From the NCBI RefSeq assembly GCF_009828025.1, contig NZ_WTYA01000006.1, positions 124,001 to 188,000 on the forward strand: a stretch of DNA of 64,000 bases. The letters are read 5' to 3'. The notes beneath the pieces are model-generated. The model made no database searches and was not told the origin of the DNA. It was given only the letters and a program-made list of their open reading frames with translations. The translations under genes and the position numbers were made by a program. Positions 1 through 11,409 of the stretch are shown in pieces (position 1 is the first letter of the stretch; every line of letters begins with the position of its first letter). This stretch comes from Qipengyuania algicida (lineage in GTDB: Bacteria > Pseudomonadota > Alphaproteobacteria > Sphingomonadales > Sphingomonadaceae).

Positions 1-761
1 AATGGGTCATCGAGGTCTGGCTCCCGCGCGAGCCGACCGCAGCTGACAAACGCGCCGTTGCAGCGCTGTTTGCCGATAGAGCGCCCGAGCTTTCGACCGA
101 GAAACTGCCGCCGACCGACTGGGTGATCGAAAGCCAGAAGGGCGTCGATCCGATCAACGCGGGGCCATTTCATGTGCGCACACCCGAACATCCCGCCAGT
201 GATGACGCCGTCAATCTGGTGATCCCCGCCAGCCAGGCTTTCGGAACCGGACAGCACGCGACCACCGCAGGATGTCTCGCGATGCTCGCGCTGATGCGGC
301 GCGAGGGCGTGATGGTGCGCAATGCCGCAGATATCGGCACCGGCACCGGCCTGCTGGCGCTCGGCGCGCTGAGACTGTGGCCGAGAGCGTTGATGACGGT
401 ATCGGATATCGATCCGATCTGCGTCGGCGTGGTCGAGGATAATGCCGCGCTCAACGGTGCGACAATCGGCGCAGGTCGCGGAGAAATGCTGATGGTCGTC
501 ACCGATGGCATGGCGGACCCCGTGCTGAAGGCGCGCGGTCCCTACGACCTGCTGATCGCCAATATCCTCGCGCGCCCGCTGATCGAGCTGGCACCCGATT
601 TCGGCAAAGCTGTGAGTGGAGGCGGACATATCGTCCTGGCGGGCCTGTTGGCGACGCAGGAACACGCCGTCCGAAGCGCCTATCGCCGAGCCGGATTCCG
701 CCTCGCGCGGCGGCTGGTCAATGGAGACTGGTCGATCCTGTGGCTGCGCAAGCGGCGCTGA
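1..761 (+). CDS. prmA: Ribosomal protein L11 methyltransferase, 5' truncated
   Basis: SAM-dependent methyltransferase that modifies ribosomal protein L11. The reading frame is open from base 3, so the gene begins before the window; about 252 codons are visible of a family usually near 290-300. Seen in the sequence: the PrmA motif FGTGQHATT, then the SAM-binding glycine loop DIGTGTGLLALGA, and the NILARPL segment that corresponds to the NPPY-like catalytic motif. The stop overlaps the first bases of the next gene if its earliest GTG is used. PrmA is usually non-essential. The identification is secure; only the N-terminus is missing. Confidence 0.95.
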   Translation, partial: WVIEVWLPREPTAADKRAVAALFADRAPELSTEKLPPTDWVIESQKGVDPINAGPFHVRTPEHPASDDAVNLVIPASQAFGTGQHATTAGCLAMLALMRREGVMVRNAADIGTGTGLLALGALRLWPRALMTVSDIDPICVGVVEDNAALNGATIGAGRGEMLMVVTDGMADPVLKARGPYDLLIANILARPLIELAPDFGKAVSGGGHIVLAGLLATQEHAVRSAYRRAGFRLARRLVNGDWSILWLRKRR

Positions 762-1459
762 GGGTGCTTAAGCAGCGCATCGCGATCCAGCTGTTGGGAT
801 TTGCGCTCACCGTCTCCATTCTTGCCACACTCGTGTTTTTCGTCGGCGGTTGGATCGCCAGCAGCATTCCGCGCAATCCCGACTGGCGCGAGCCCGAGAC
901 CGGGATCACGATCCTCGTTGCAGACAACGGCCTCCATACTGAACTGGTCCTGCCCATCGTCACGCCGGAAGAGGATTGGCGGCAGACTTTTCCGGCGCTG
1001 TACCTGCCGCGCGACGACGGCCAGTATCCCACCCATGTCGCCATCGGTTGGGGGGAGAAAGATGTGTTCCTTCACACGCCGACCTGGTCCGATCTCAAAC
1101 CCGCGACCGTCTGGCACATCGCCATTCACGGAGGTTCGGCCATCATTCGGCTGACGCCTTTCGTGCGCCCCGCGCCCGATCGCTGGTATCGCCCCCTGCG
1201 CCTTCGCCCCGACGAATACCGAAGGCTGGTGCGCAGTATCCTCGGCTCGCTTCCGCCCCTGCCGCTGGGAAGCCCACGCCAATCCTATCGCGGCTTCGAC
1301 CCATCCGCCTTCAACTACGACGCGCTGGGTCGCTACACCTTTGCCAATAGCTGCAACCAGTGGACCTCGAACCAGCTTGCAGCAGCAGGCGTGCGCACAG
1401 GATACTGGACGCCCTTTTCGGGCGGCGTGATGAAGTGGGTGCCTCAAACGGATCCGTGA
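740..1459 (+). CDS. DUF2459 (TIGR02117) membrane-anchored protein
   Basis: Conserved alphaproteobacterial protein of unknown function. An N-terminal hydrophobic segment (about residues 15-40, rich in A, L, V, F) suggests a membrane anchor or uncleaved signal with the rest in the periplasm. The body carries features I associate with DUF2459: the DNGLHTELVLP segment, GWGEKDVF and, near the C-terminus, NSCNQWTSN. The conserved Cys in the last motif could be catalytic, but that is speculation. The frame overlaps prmA by 22 bases from GTG 740; GTG 764, just after the prmA stop, is an equally good start. Same strand as prmA, so probably co-transcribed. Confidence 0.75.
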   Translation: MAAQAALRVLKQRIAIQLLGFALTVSILATLVFFVGGWIASSIPRNPDWREPETGITILVADNGLHTELVLPIVTPEEDWRQTFPALYLPRDDGQYPTHVAIGWGEKDVFLHTPTWSDLKPATVWHIAIHGGSAIIRLTPFVRPAPDRWYRPLRLRPDEYRRLVRSILGSLPPLPLGSPRQSYRGFDPSAFNYDALGRYTFANSCNQWTSNQLAAAGVRTGYWTPFSGGVMKWVPQTDP

Positions 1460-1512
1460 CATCGCTTCGGAATCATGCATGATAACGCTACCAGAACAAC
1501 AGGGAGGATGGG

Positions 1513-2685
1513 ATGCGCAAGGAGGGAACGTCGGACCTCGATCGACGGAGTATTCTTGCCGGGTTGGGCGCTGCGGCATTTGCAGCATCCGCACAGCAGG
1601 CTTCGGCCCAGACAGCCAAGGGCCAGCCACTTATCGGCAATCCTGTTCTTCCTATTCCGATGGGCGAACGAATGCGCTGGGCGATCGTCGGTCTTGGCAG
1701 CTTCGGAGTCGGACAAGTCATTCCCGGTTTCGTGGATGCCAATGCCTCGCGCATGACGGCGTTCGTCTCCGGCAATCCCGATAAGGCGAAGATGCTCGGC
1801 GAGCGATACGGCGTTTCGCGCTTCTATGGGTATGACAACTTCGACGATATCGCCCGCGACCCAGAGATCGACTGCGTTTACATCGTCCTGCCGGTCGGGT
1901 TGCACGCCGAATATACGATCCGCGCGCTCAAGGCTGGCAAGCATGTGCTGTGCGAGAAGCCGATGGCTAGCACGGTCTCCGAATGCGAAGCCATGATCGC
2001 CGCCGCCAAGGCCGCCGGGAGGCAATTGGGGGTCGCCTATCGCGTGCATTTCGAGCCGACCAATATTGCAGCGAAGACTATCATCGATGCAGGTGAGATC
2101 GGCCCGATCCGCAACATCCGTGCCGACCACGGATTTCAGGCCGACCCTTCGTGGCCGCCTCATAAATGGCGCCTCACGAAAGAGCTGGGTGGTGGTGGAT
2201 CAATGTACGATATCGGCATCTATGGTCTCAACACATCGCTCATGATGCTGAAGGGTGACGAGCCGGTTTCCGTCTCAGCGGTCTATGCCTATCCGCGAGA
2301 GGATCCGCGCTTTGCCGAAGTCGAGGGCGGCATCGAATGGCGGCTGATGATGGCGAGCGGCGCGGTGGTGAGCGGATCGAGTTCCTATTGCTATGCGCCG
2401 TATCAGAGCTTCCAGCACTACATGGCCGACAAGGGCGCGCTAGAGATGGAACCGGCTACCACCTACTATGACAATCGCCTCGTCCGGCAAAGCGGGGGAC
2501 CGCCTAGCACGGTGGGGACCGGCAATCCGATCACGCAGTTCGCTGGCCAGATCGACGCTTTTTCTAGCGCCGCGCGCGCGAACAAGCCGCATCGAACACC
2601 CGGTGAAATGGGCCTGCGCGATATCCGCCTGATCGCCGCAATGTATCGCAGCGCTGACCGCAACGGGGAAGTGCTAGCGTTGTGA
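1513..2685 (+). CDS. Exported Gfo/Idh/MocA oxidoreductase, GFOR type
   Basis: NAD(P)-dependent sugar oxidoreductase closely resembling glucose-fructose oxidoreductase of Zymomonas. The N-terminus has a twin-arginine-like leader (DLDRRSILAGLG followed by an Ala-rich stretch ending ASAQT), so export with bound cofactor is likely. The Rossmann motif AIVGLGSFG, the catalytic CEKPMA motif and the GGGSMYDIGIYGLN segment all match GFOR. Length (390 aa) is that of an exported family member. ATG 1513 follows an AGGGAGG Shine-Dalgarno sequence by five bases. Whether it truly couples glucose and fructose turnover cannot be told; the family also includes other sugar dehydrogenases. Confidence 0.85.
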   Translation: MRKEGTSDLDRRSILAGLGAAAFAASAQQASAQTAKGQPLIGNPVLPIPMGERMRWAIVGLGSFGVGQVIPGFVDANASRMTAFVSGNPDKAKMLGERYGVSRFYGYDNFDDIARDPEIDCVYIVLPVGLHAEYTIRALKAGKHVLCEKPMASTVSECEAMIAAAKAAGRQLGVAYRVHFEPTNIAAKTIIDAGEIGPIRNIRADHGFQADPSWPPHKWRLTKELGGGGSMYDIGIYGLNTSLMMLKGDEPVSVSAVYAYPREDPRFAEVEGGIEWRLMMASGAVVSGSSSYCYAPYQSFQHYMADKGALEMEPATTYYDNRLVRQSGGPPSTVGTGNPITQFAGQIDAFSSAARANKPHRTPGEMGLRDIRLIAAMYRSADRNGEVLAL

Positions 2686-2716
2686 GAGCTAAGCCTGGGC
2701 TCATAATCGGGTCGCC

Positions 2717-4837
<2,121 letters not shown>

Positions 4838-4916
4838 CTATGCCCTAGCTGACCGGCGCCGCAAAGGGCCGACAGGACGGGTCGCAATCGCGGGGGATAG
4901 CAGGAGGGGCTTATCC

Positions 4917-5423
4917 ATGATCGACCGTTATTTGAAATCGCTGTTTTCGCTGGCACTGGGGGTGATGGCACTCTTCTACGTCGCCCACAACATCGCCAAT
5001 TGGGCGGCGGCAGAGCAGTTCTTCACCTACACCACAGGGCGCGTCGGGCATGAAGCCTATCCGGTGGATTTGCTGCCCGTACCTAGCGCGCCGATGATCT
5101 GGGTGGCGATGCTGCTGGTATTCGCGCTGGAACTAGGCGCCGGGGTGATGCTGGTGCTTGGCGCATTCACCCTGTGGCGCGCACGCACCCTCGACGATGC
5201 GAAATTCGAGAGGGCCAAGCTGTTTTCGAAAATCGGCATCGGCTGCGCGGTGCTGAACTGGTGGGGCCTGTTCCAGGGGCTGGCCGTCGCGGGTTTCCAG
5301 CTGTGGCAGGCGCCGCTGGGCGCAGGGCCGTTCTACGGATCGTTCTTCTTCGGCGCGATGAACATGATGCTGCTGATCTATCTCAGCCAGCGGGACAACG
5401 CATCCACGCCGTTTAGGGATTAA
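4917..5423 (+). CDS. DUF2165 small integral membrane protein
   Basis: Protein of 168 residues with about four hydrophobic helices, matching the DUF2165 family of predicted inner-membrane proteins of unknown function. The open frame extends upstream to 4749 but would overlap the start of ligA on the other strand. ATG 4917 is preceded by AGGAGGGG at good spacing and gives the family length, so it was chosen. The stop codon at 5421-5423 overlaps the recN stop region, so the two genes converge with shared bases. No partner gene suggests a role. Confidence 0.75.
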   Translation: MIDRYLKSLFSLALGVMALFYVAHNIANWAAAEQFFTYTTGRVGHEAYPVDLLPVPSAPMIWVAMLLVFALELGAGVMLVLGAFTLWRARTLDDAKFERAKLFSKIGIGCAVLNWWGLFQGLAVAGFQLWQAPLGAGPFYGSFFFGAMNMMLLIYLSQRDNASTPFRD

Positions 5424-7084
5424 ACTCCTTCGAGCAGCCGGTTCGCCTGCGCGCGCGCTTCGTCGGTGATATCCGCACCGGACAGCATCCTGGCGATTTC
5501 TTCCTTGCGCTCCGCATCGTCAAGTTGGCCGACCGAGGTGCGCGTCACCACGCCGTCGCTGCTCTTGGCGATCAGGTAATGGATGCGCCCGCGTGCGGCG
5601 ACTTGCGGCGAGTGGGTGACGACCAGCAATTGGCCATCGTCCGCCAGTCGCGCCAGTCGTTCGCCGATGGCGTTGGCCACCGCCCCACCAACGCCGCGGT
5701 CGATTTCGTCGAAGATCACCGTGGCCGCCCCGCCCTGTTCGGCCAGCGCGACCTTGAGTGCGAGGATGAAGCGGCTCAACTCCCCGCCGCTGGCGATCTT
5801 GATGAGCGGGGCAAAATCGGCACCGGGGTTGGTGGCGATCAGGAATTCGACCGCGTCCATGCCATGCGCGCCCCAGCGGTCTTCCGGCAGCAGGGTAACG
5901 CTGGTGCTGAAGCGTGCGGCGTCGAGCTTGAGCGGCGCAAGCTCGCTTGCCACTGCCGCATCGAGCCTTTGGGCGGCTTCGACGCGCCTCTCGTGAAGCA
6001 CTTTGGCCGACTTGCGATAGGCATCGCCCGCCTCTTTCGCGGCGGATTCCAGCGCATCGAGTTCCGCCTCGCTCCCCTCGATGCTTTCGAGCGTGCGACG
6101 GAATTCTCGCATCTTTTCGGGCAGTTCATCGACTTCGCAGCGGTGCTTGCGCGCCAGCGCGCGTAGTTCGAACAGGCGCGTTTCTGCCGCGTCGAGCGCC
6201 TGCGGATCGAATTCGAGCGCTTCGGCGGCCTGTTCCAGCTTGGCCTCGGCCTCGCTGGCCTCGATCACCGCGCGGTCGAGCGATTCGAGCGCTTCGGCCA
6301 GCAGCGGATGCTCCTCCCCGATCCGGTCGAGCCGCCTTGCCGCCACGCGGAGCGCGGCGAGCGGCGAATCCGAACCCTCCCACAAATGGCGCAGCTCCTC
6401 GAGATCGCCCGCCAGCTTCTCACCCTTCTGCATGGAGGCGCGCGTTTCGGCGAGACGTGCTTCCTCACCCGCCTTGGGTTCGAGCGCGGTCAGTTCGGCC
6501 AGATGCGCCAGCAGCAAATCCTGTTCGGCCTTGGCGGTTTCGACCGAGTTGCGCGCGTGATCGAGTTGCACCACGGTTTCCTGCCACCGGTCCCAAGCGG
6601 CATGAACCTTCTCGGTCTCGCTGCCAGCGTAGCGATCGAGCAGTGCGCGATGGCCGCGCGGATTGACCAGCCCGCGGTCGTCGTGCTGGCCATGCAGTTC
6701 CACCAGCAGTGGAGAGATTTCGCGCAGCAGGGCGACGCTGACCGGCTGGTCGTTGATCCAAGCCTTGCTGCCGCCGTCCGCCTTCAACTGTCGGCGGATC
6801 ACCAGCGGCTCGCCGGGTTCGACGAGAATGCCCGCCTCGTCGAGCGTTTCGGCCATCATCGCGGGAAGCTGGGCGAATTCGAAACTGGCAGTGACGCTCG
6901 CGCGCTCCTCGCCGCTTCGCACCAGCGCGGTGTCTGCCCGGTTGCCCAGCACCAGCCCCAACGCATCGAGCAGGATCGATTTGCCCGCCCCGGTTTCGCC
7001 CGTCAGCACGCCCAGCCCACGGCGGAAATCGAGGTCGAGCGCCTCGATCAGCACGATATTCCGGATGGACAGGCGACTTAGCAT
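5420..7084 (-). CDS. recN: DNA repair protein RecN
   Basis: SMC-like ATPase acting in double-strand-break repair. Walker A (GETGAGKS) lies near residue 30 and Walker B (VIFDEIDRGVGG) near the C-terminus, with a long Ala/Glu/Leu-rich coiled-coil region between them. The start MLSRLSIRN at 7084 gives 554 residues, the normal RecN length; the frame stays open further upstream but that extension has no family-like sequence. It overlaps the convergent DUF2165 gene by four bases. On the minus strand the next gene upstream would be bamD, as expected, but the siderophore receptor cassette intervenes. Confidence 0.95.
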   Translation of the reverse strand: MLSRLSIRNIVLIEALDLDFRRGLGVLTGETGAGKSILLDALGLVLGNRADTALVRSGEERASVTASFEFAQLPAMMAETLDEAGILVEPGEPLVIRRQLKADGGSKAWINDQPVSVALLREISPLLVELHGQHDDRGLVNPRGHRALLDRYAGSETEKVHAAWDRWQETVVQLDHARNSVETAKAEQDLLLAHLAELTALEPKAGEEARLAETRASMQKGEKLAGDLEELRHLWEGSDSPLAALRVAARRLDRIGEEHPLLAEALESLDRAVIEASEAEAKLEQAAEALEFDPQALDAAETRLFELRALARKHRCEVDELPEKMREFRRTLESIEGSEAELDALESAAKEAGDAYRKSAKVLHERRVEAAQRLDAAVASELAPLKLDAARFSTSVTLLPEDRWGAHGMDAVEFLIATNPGADFAPLIKIASGGELSRFILALKVALAEQGGAATVIFDEIDRGVGGAVANAIGERLARLADDGQLLVVTHSPQVAARGRIHYLIAKSSDGVVTRTSVGQLDDAERKEEIARMLSGADITDEARAQANRLLEGV

Positions 7085-7201
7085 CTTGCGCTGATCCCTA
7101 ACCCAATTGTCCTGGTGCGTCACCCACATCGGATACGGATGTGAACCGAAACTTCGTGTCGCCGAAAGCCTGGCTCCATGACCTGCCATATTCTTTTTGC
7201 G

Positions 7202-7241
7202 AGTGATTATCACTTTCATTGACTCATCGCGAATCATTCGC
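7202..7241 (+). promoter_or_regulatory. Two Fur-box-like palindromes
   Basis: AGTGATtATCACT at 7202-7214 and GCGAATcATTCGC at 7229-7241 are both perfect 6-1-6 dyads, with centres 27 bases apart. They lie 35-74 bases before the chosen receptor start. Arrangement and A/T character resemble tandem Fur sites in front of iron-uptake genes. That Fur is the binding protein is inferred from the downstream genes. Confidence 0.6.
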
Positions 7242-7275
7242 AATAAGCGCGCCGACACCGAACAGAGGGATCGAC

Positions 7276-9543
7276 GTGACACATCTGAATACCACCAAAT
7301 CCACCGCCAAATCCGCGAACAAGCGCCGCATTGCTGCCGGTTGCCTGCTCGCGAGCGCCATGGGTGCTGCTTTCGTTCCCGGCGTTGCCCATGCGAAGGG
7401 TGCGGCAGCGGGCGACGGCCCCGATATCGTCGTCACCGCCCAGCGTCCCGGCGACGCCAATCCCAACGCCAACCCGCAAGCGCCCTACAAGGTCGACCGC
7501 TCGGCGGATTCGCGTTTCACCGAACCGGTGCGCGACACGCCCAAGAGCGTCACCATCATTCCCAAGGAAGTGATGCAGGACATTGGCGCAAACAGCTTTC
7601 GCGAGGTCGCTCGTTCCACCCCCGGCGTGACGCTCGGCACCGGCGAAGGCGGCAATGCCTTCGGCGACCGCATCTTCATTCGCGGGTTCGAGGCGCGCAA
7701 CGACGTCTATATCGACGGGCAGCGCGATCCTGGCGTCTCCAGCCGCGAGATCTTCGCTGTCGAGCAGGTCGAAATCGTCAAGGGCCCCTCCTCTGCCTAT
7801 CTCGGCCGGGGCACCACCGGCGGATCGGTCGGGCTGGAGTCCAAGCGCCCCAAGACCGGCGACAATTTTCTTGTCGCGGATGGCACGGTGGGGACCGACA
7901 ACCTCTATCGCGCGACGCTCGACGGCAATGTCGAACTGGCCAACAGCCTCGCGGTGCGGGTCAATGCGCTCTACCACACCGCCGACACGCCGGGTCGCGA
8001 CTACGTCTACAGCGACCGGCAGGGTCTGGCCGCCGCGATAGGCTGGCGCGCTTCATCCAAATTCTCGATCGGCGCCGATTATTACCACCTGCGCAGCAAC
8101 GGGATGAGCGATTACGGCCTACCCTTCGATGTGACCACCAAGAAGCCGTTCGCGGTCAATCCGGACAATTTCTACGGCGCGGTGGGCCGCGACTTCCTCC
8201 ACAACAGCGCCGATATCGGAACCGTTGTCGGTGAATGGAAACCGATCGAGAACCTCAGCATTCGCAGCCAGACGCGCTATGGCGAGGTCGGCAACGCCTA
8301 TGTCGTATCGGTTCCGCGCGCGCCCGACACTTCGGCTGCCGATCCGGCGGACTGGACGGTGAGCACCGGCACGCCGCAGCGCAACGCCATGTCGCGCTAC
8401 ATCGGCAATATCACCACCGCGAATGCCGAATTCGCCACCGGCAGCGTGAAGCATGAGCTTTTGATGGGTGGCGAGTACAGCGACGAACGGATCACCAACC
8501 GCCGCTTCGCCTTCCCCGATTTCATCGAGGATGGGAACGGCAACCAGTCCCCCGTTCCCAACGGCTTCACCCTCAACCTGTTCAACCCGAATGCGGTTCT
8601 TGGCTACACCATTCCGGCAGTGATCGACGACAGTTCGCCGCCCGCAGTGACGCAGGTTGAAAGCTTCGCCGGCTTCCTGATCGACACGATCAAGTTCAGC
8701 CCCAAGCTGCAATTGTTGCTCGGCGGAAGGCTCGACATCTTCACCATCTCCAGCACCGGCACTGGCCGCAGCGGCCCCTATTCCGACAGCGCGAGCTACA
8801 GCTTCTTCAACAGCCAGGCGAGCCTGCTTTATAAGCCGATCGAACCCGTGAGCCTGTACGTCAGCTTCTCGACCTCCTCCAATCCGAGCGGCGAGCAGCT
8901 CGATTCGACCAGCCCGACCTATGGCGGCCTCGTCGGCGTCGCCAGCCTCGAACCGGAGCGCAACAAGGCGTGGGAAGCGGGCGCGAAATGGGAGGTATCG
9001 AACGGCCATCTGTTGCTGACCGCCGCCGCCTTCCGCATCGACAAGGACAACGCCCGCGAGAACCTTGGCGGTGGCAATTACGCGCTGGTCGGCAAGCTGC
9101 GCAGCCAGGGCTTCGAACTTGGCGCGAACGGCAACATCACGCCGCGCTGGTCGGTCTTCGGCGGCTATACCTATCTCGATGCGACCATTATCGACAGCGC
9201 CGATCCCGCCAACATCGGCCTGCCTTTCGCCAATGTGCCCAAGCACAGCTTCTCGCTGCTGTCGACCTATGCGGTCACCGACAAGTTCACGCTCGGCGGG
9301 CAGGCGTTCTACCGCAGCCGGATCTATGGCGGCACCGAGGGAGCGAACGAGAATTCGGTGCCCGGTTACTGGAAGTTCGATGCGGTCGCGCGCTACAAAC
9401 TCAATGACCGGATCGAATTGCGCGCCAATGTGCTCAACATCTTCGACAAACGTTATTTCGATGCGATCTATCGTTCGAGCGCGCCTTTCGCCTATGTCGC
9501 GCCGGGACGCTCGGCAACCATGAGCGTCACGGTGACGATGTAG
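7276..9543 (+). CDS. TonB-dependent siderophore receptor
   Basis: Outer-membrane beta-barrel that imports ferric siderophore using TonB energy. The start at GTG 7276 is chosen because it follows a GAGGGA ribosome site and places a typical signal peptide (KRRIAAGCLLASAMGAAF...GVAHA) at the N-terminus. A TonB-box-like DIVVTA follows, then the plug domain (VRDTPKSVTIIPKEVMQD, FIRGFEARNDVYIDGQRD, VEIVKGPSSAYLGRG), typical of catecholate-type Fiu/CirA-like receptors, and a barrel to the end of 755 residues. Two Fur-like dyads precede it and a PiuC-type hydroxylase follows 14 bases downstream, the classic fiu-ybiX arrangement. The exact siderophore is unknown. Confidence 0.92.
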   Translation: MTHLNTTKSTAKSANKRRIAAGCLLASAMGAAFVPGVAHAKGAAAGDGPDIVVTAQRPGDANPNANPQAPYKVDRSADSRFTEPVRDTPKSVTIIPKEVMQDIGANSFREVARSTPGVTLGTGEGGNAFGDRIFIRGFEARNDVYIDGQRDPGVSSREIFAVEQVEIVKGPSSAYLGRGTTGGSVGLESKRPKTGDNFLVADGTVGTDNLYRATLDGNVELANSLAVRVNALYHTADTPGRDYVYSDRQGLAAAIGWRASSKFSIGADYYHLRSNGMSDYGLPFDVTTKKPFAVNPDNFYGAVGRDFLHNSADIGTVVGEWKPIENLSIRSQTRYGEVGNAYVVSVPRAPDTSAADPADWTVSTGTPQRNAMSRYIGNITTANAEFATGSVKHELLMGGEYSDERITNRRFAFPDFIEDGNGNQSPVPNGFTLNLFNPNAVLGYTIPAVIDDSSPPAVTQVESFAGFLIDTIKFSPKLQLLLGGRLDIFTISSTGTGRSGPYSDSASYSFFNSQASLLYKPIEPVSLYVSFSTSSNPSGEQLDSTSPTYGGLVGVASLEPERNKAWEAGAKWEVSNGHLLLTAAAFRIDKDNARENLGGGNYALVGKLRSQGFELGANGNITPRWSVFGGYTYLDATIIDSADPANIGLPFANVPKHSFSLLSTYAVTDKFTLGGQAFYRSRIYGGTEGANENSVPGYWKFDAVARYKLNDRIELRANVLNIFDKRYFDAIYRSSAPFAYVAPGRSATMSVTVTM

Positions 9544-9557
9544 GAGCATTTGTTGCG

Positions 9558-10241
9558 ATGATGCTGGTGATCCCCGATGTACTGCCCCGCGCGCAGGCGC
9601 TTGCCCTGCGAGAGGAGATCCTTGTCGCCGACTGGGTCGATGGCAATGTCACCAGCGGATCGGGGTCCGCCAGCGTCAAGCGCAACCGCCAGTTGCCAGA
9701 GGAAAGCGCCGTCACCCAGCGCGCGCAGGAGGTAGTCAGCGCCGCATTGGTGGCCAACGCGGTCTTTCTCTCCGCAGCCCTGCCCAAGACGATCTTCCCG
9801 CCGCTGTTCAATCGCTACGGCGGCGGAGAAGAATTCGGCCTGCATGTCGACAACGCCATCCGCGTCCACAACGCCAGCGGCACGCGCATTCGCACCGACC
9901 TGTCCTGCACGCTGTTCCTGACCGACCCGGACGATTACGATGGCGGCGAGCTGGAAATACAGGGCAGCCTCGGAACCATGCGGCACAAGCTGCCGGCCGG
10001 GCACGCCTTGCTCTACCCCTCCACCACGCTGCACCAGGTCACGCCGGTTACGCGCGGCGAGCGGGTGTCATGCTTTTTCTGGTTGCAATCGCTGGTGGGA
10101 AGCCATGCCGAGCGCGAAATGCTGTTCGAGCTCGACCAGAGCGTGCAGGCACTCAGCGCGGAACGCGGCAAGACCGACGCCGAGGTCCTGCGCCTGACTG
10201 CGCTCTATCACAATCTGGTGCGCCACTGGTCGCAGGCCTGA
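9558..10241 (+). CDS. PKHD-type Fe(II)/2-oxoglutarate hydroxylase, PiuC/YbiX family
   Basis: Predicted 2-oxoglutarate- and Fe(II)-dependent dioxygenase of unknown natural substrate. The iron-binding facial triad is visible: His and Asp in GLHVDNAI and a distal His in TLHQVTPV, followed by the Arg of TRGER that would bind 2-oxoglutarate. Length (227 aa) is exactly that of the family. It starts 14 bases after the siderophore receptor and is almost certainly in the same iron-regulated transcript, as ybiX follows fiu in enterobacteria. It ends 34 bases from the convergent bamD. Confidence 0.92.
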   Translation: MMLVIPDVLPRAQALALREEILVADWVDGNVTSGSGSASVKRNRQLPEESAVTQRAQEVVSAALVANAVFLSAALPKTIFPPLFNRYGGGEEFGLHVDNAIRVHNASGTRIRTDLSCTLFLTDPDDYDGGELEIQGSLGTMRHKLPAGHALLYPSTTLHQVTPVTRGERVSCFFWLQSLVGSHAEREMLFELDQSVQALSAERGKTDAEVLRLTALYHNLVRHWSQA

Positions 10242-10275
10242 CGCCCGCGACACCGGCAACGCAATCGAGCAGCGA

Positions 10276-11076
10276 TCAGTTCGCCGCGACTTGCGGCGCG
10301 TGCTTCTGCATGAGGCCGTAAGCGCGCTCGTACCACTTGCTGCCGGGATAGTTGGCGCCCAGCACCGCGGCGTATTTCTTGGCCTCGACCGGAATGCCCA
10401 TCGCCAAGCTCGTTTCGACCAGACGATACAGCGCTTCCGGCGTGTGGCTGGTGGTCTGGTAATTCTTCACGACATTATGGAAGCGGATGTCGGCGGCGAT
10501 CCAGTCGCCAGTTTTCTCGTAGAAGCGCCCGATCTCCATTTCCTTGCCCGCAAGGTGATCCTGAACAAGGTCCATCTTGAGCCGCGCGTCGGTGGCGTAT
10601 TTGGTGTTCGGGAAGCGCTTCTGCACTTCTTCGAGCGCATTCTTGGCCTGTAGCGTGATCTTCTGGTCGCGATCGACGTCGCTGATCTGCTCGTAATAGC
10701 ACAGCGCGATCAGGTAATAGGCATAAGGCGCTTCCTTGTTGCCCGGATGCACCTGCAGGAAGCGCTGCGCCGCACCGATCGACTTGTTGTAATCGCGCGC
10801 GACGTAATAGCTGAACGCGCTCATCACCTGCGCACGACGCGCCCACGGCGAATAGGGGTGCTGGCGTTCGACCTCGTCGAACAGGGCCGCTGCGACCTTG
10901 GGCTGACCCGAATCGAGCTTGTCCTTGGCCGCCGAATACAACGTGTCCACATCGCGCGCGACATAGGCTGTGTCCTTGACCTTGCCGGAACCGGCGCAAC
11001 CGGCGACCAGCAGGGGCAGAAAGCACAGGGCGAGATGGCGACGGGCGCTGGCCCAGCCGGATTTCGTGACGGTCAT
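10276..11076 (-). CDS. bamD: Outer membrane assembly lipoprotein BamD
   Basis: Lipoprotein of the BAM complex that folds outer-membrane barrels, anchored in the inner leaflet of the outer membrane. Start at 11076 (MTVTKSGW) gives a short basic leader, hydrophobic stretch and lipobox LVAGC. Another in-frame ATG at 11094 would add six residues. The mature part has the BamD tetratricopeptide repeats (DTLYSAAKDKLDSGQPKVAAALFDE and similar). The 266-residue length fits. It faces the siderophore cassette convergently instead of sitting next to recN. Confidence 0.95.
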   Translation of the reverse strand: MTVTKSGWASARRHLALCFLPLLVAGCAGSGKVKDTAYVARDVDTLYSAAKDKLDSGQPKVAAALFDEVERQHPYSPWARRAQVMSAFSYYVARDYNKSIGAAQRFLQVHPGNKEAPYAYYLIALCYYEQISDVDRDQKITLQAKNALEEVQKRFPNTKYATDARLKMDLVQDHLAGKEMEIGRFYEKTGDWIAADIRFHNVVKNYQTTSHTPEALYRLVETSLAMGIPVEAKKYAAVLGANYPGSKWYERAYGLMQKHAPQVAAN

Positions 11077-11409
11077 GGGGCGGCCTATAGCCATCGCTCC
11101 GCTGAACGCCAAGTGAAGTTGACGAGCGAGCTGTGCAGGAACGCGCCTTTTCCAGCGATGTTTGCGCGTGACGCGCTGACGGCAGGGATAACTGCCAATG
11201 AACACCCCGAACGCTTGCAGATTTGCGAAGCATCGGCTCGCTAGCCGAAAGTGGCGTGGTCGACGCCCAATATCCCACAGGAGTAACGTTCGATTCCGAT
11301 GCACGATGATATTCGAAATCTAAGCAATATCGATATTCAATAAATTTCTTGACGCCAAGCTGAGAAGTTTTCATATCGATAAACAATATCTCAATCATCG
11401 AGAATCGAT
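11077..11409. other. Intergenic region, AT-rich in its right half
   Basis: About 330 bases between the divergent bamD and DUF2975 genes. No coding frame is convincing. The right half (from about 11300) is much more AT-rich than its surroundings and contains three ATATCGAT-type dyads described separately. It should hold both divergent promoters. Confidence 0.6.

Noticed and set aside
8119..9549. Long open frame antisense to the siderophore receptor
   Set aside because: GC-rich codon bias leaves antisense frames open. The translation has no family features and the sense gene is certain.
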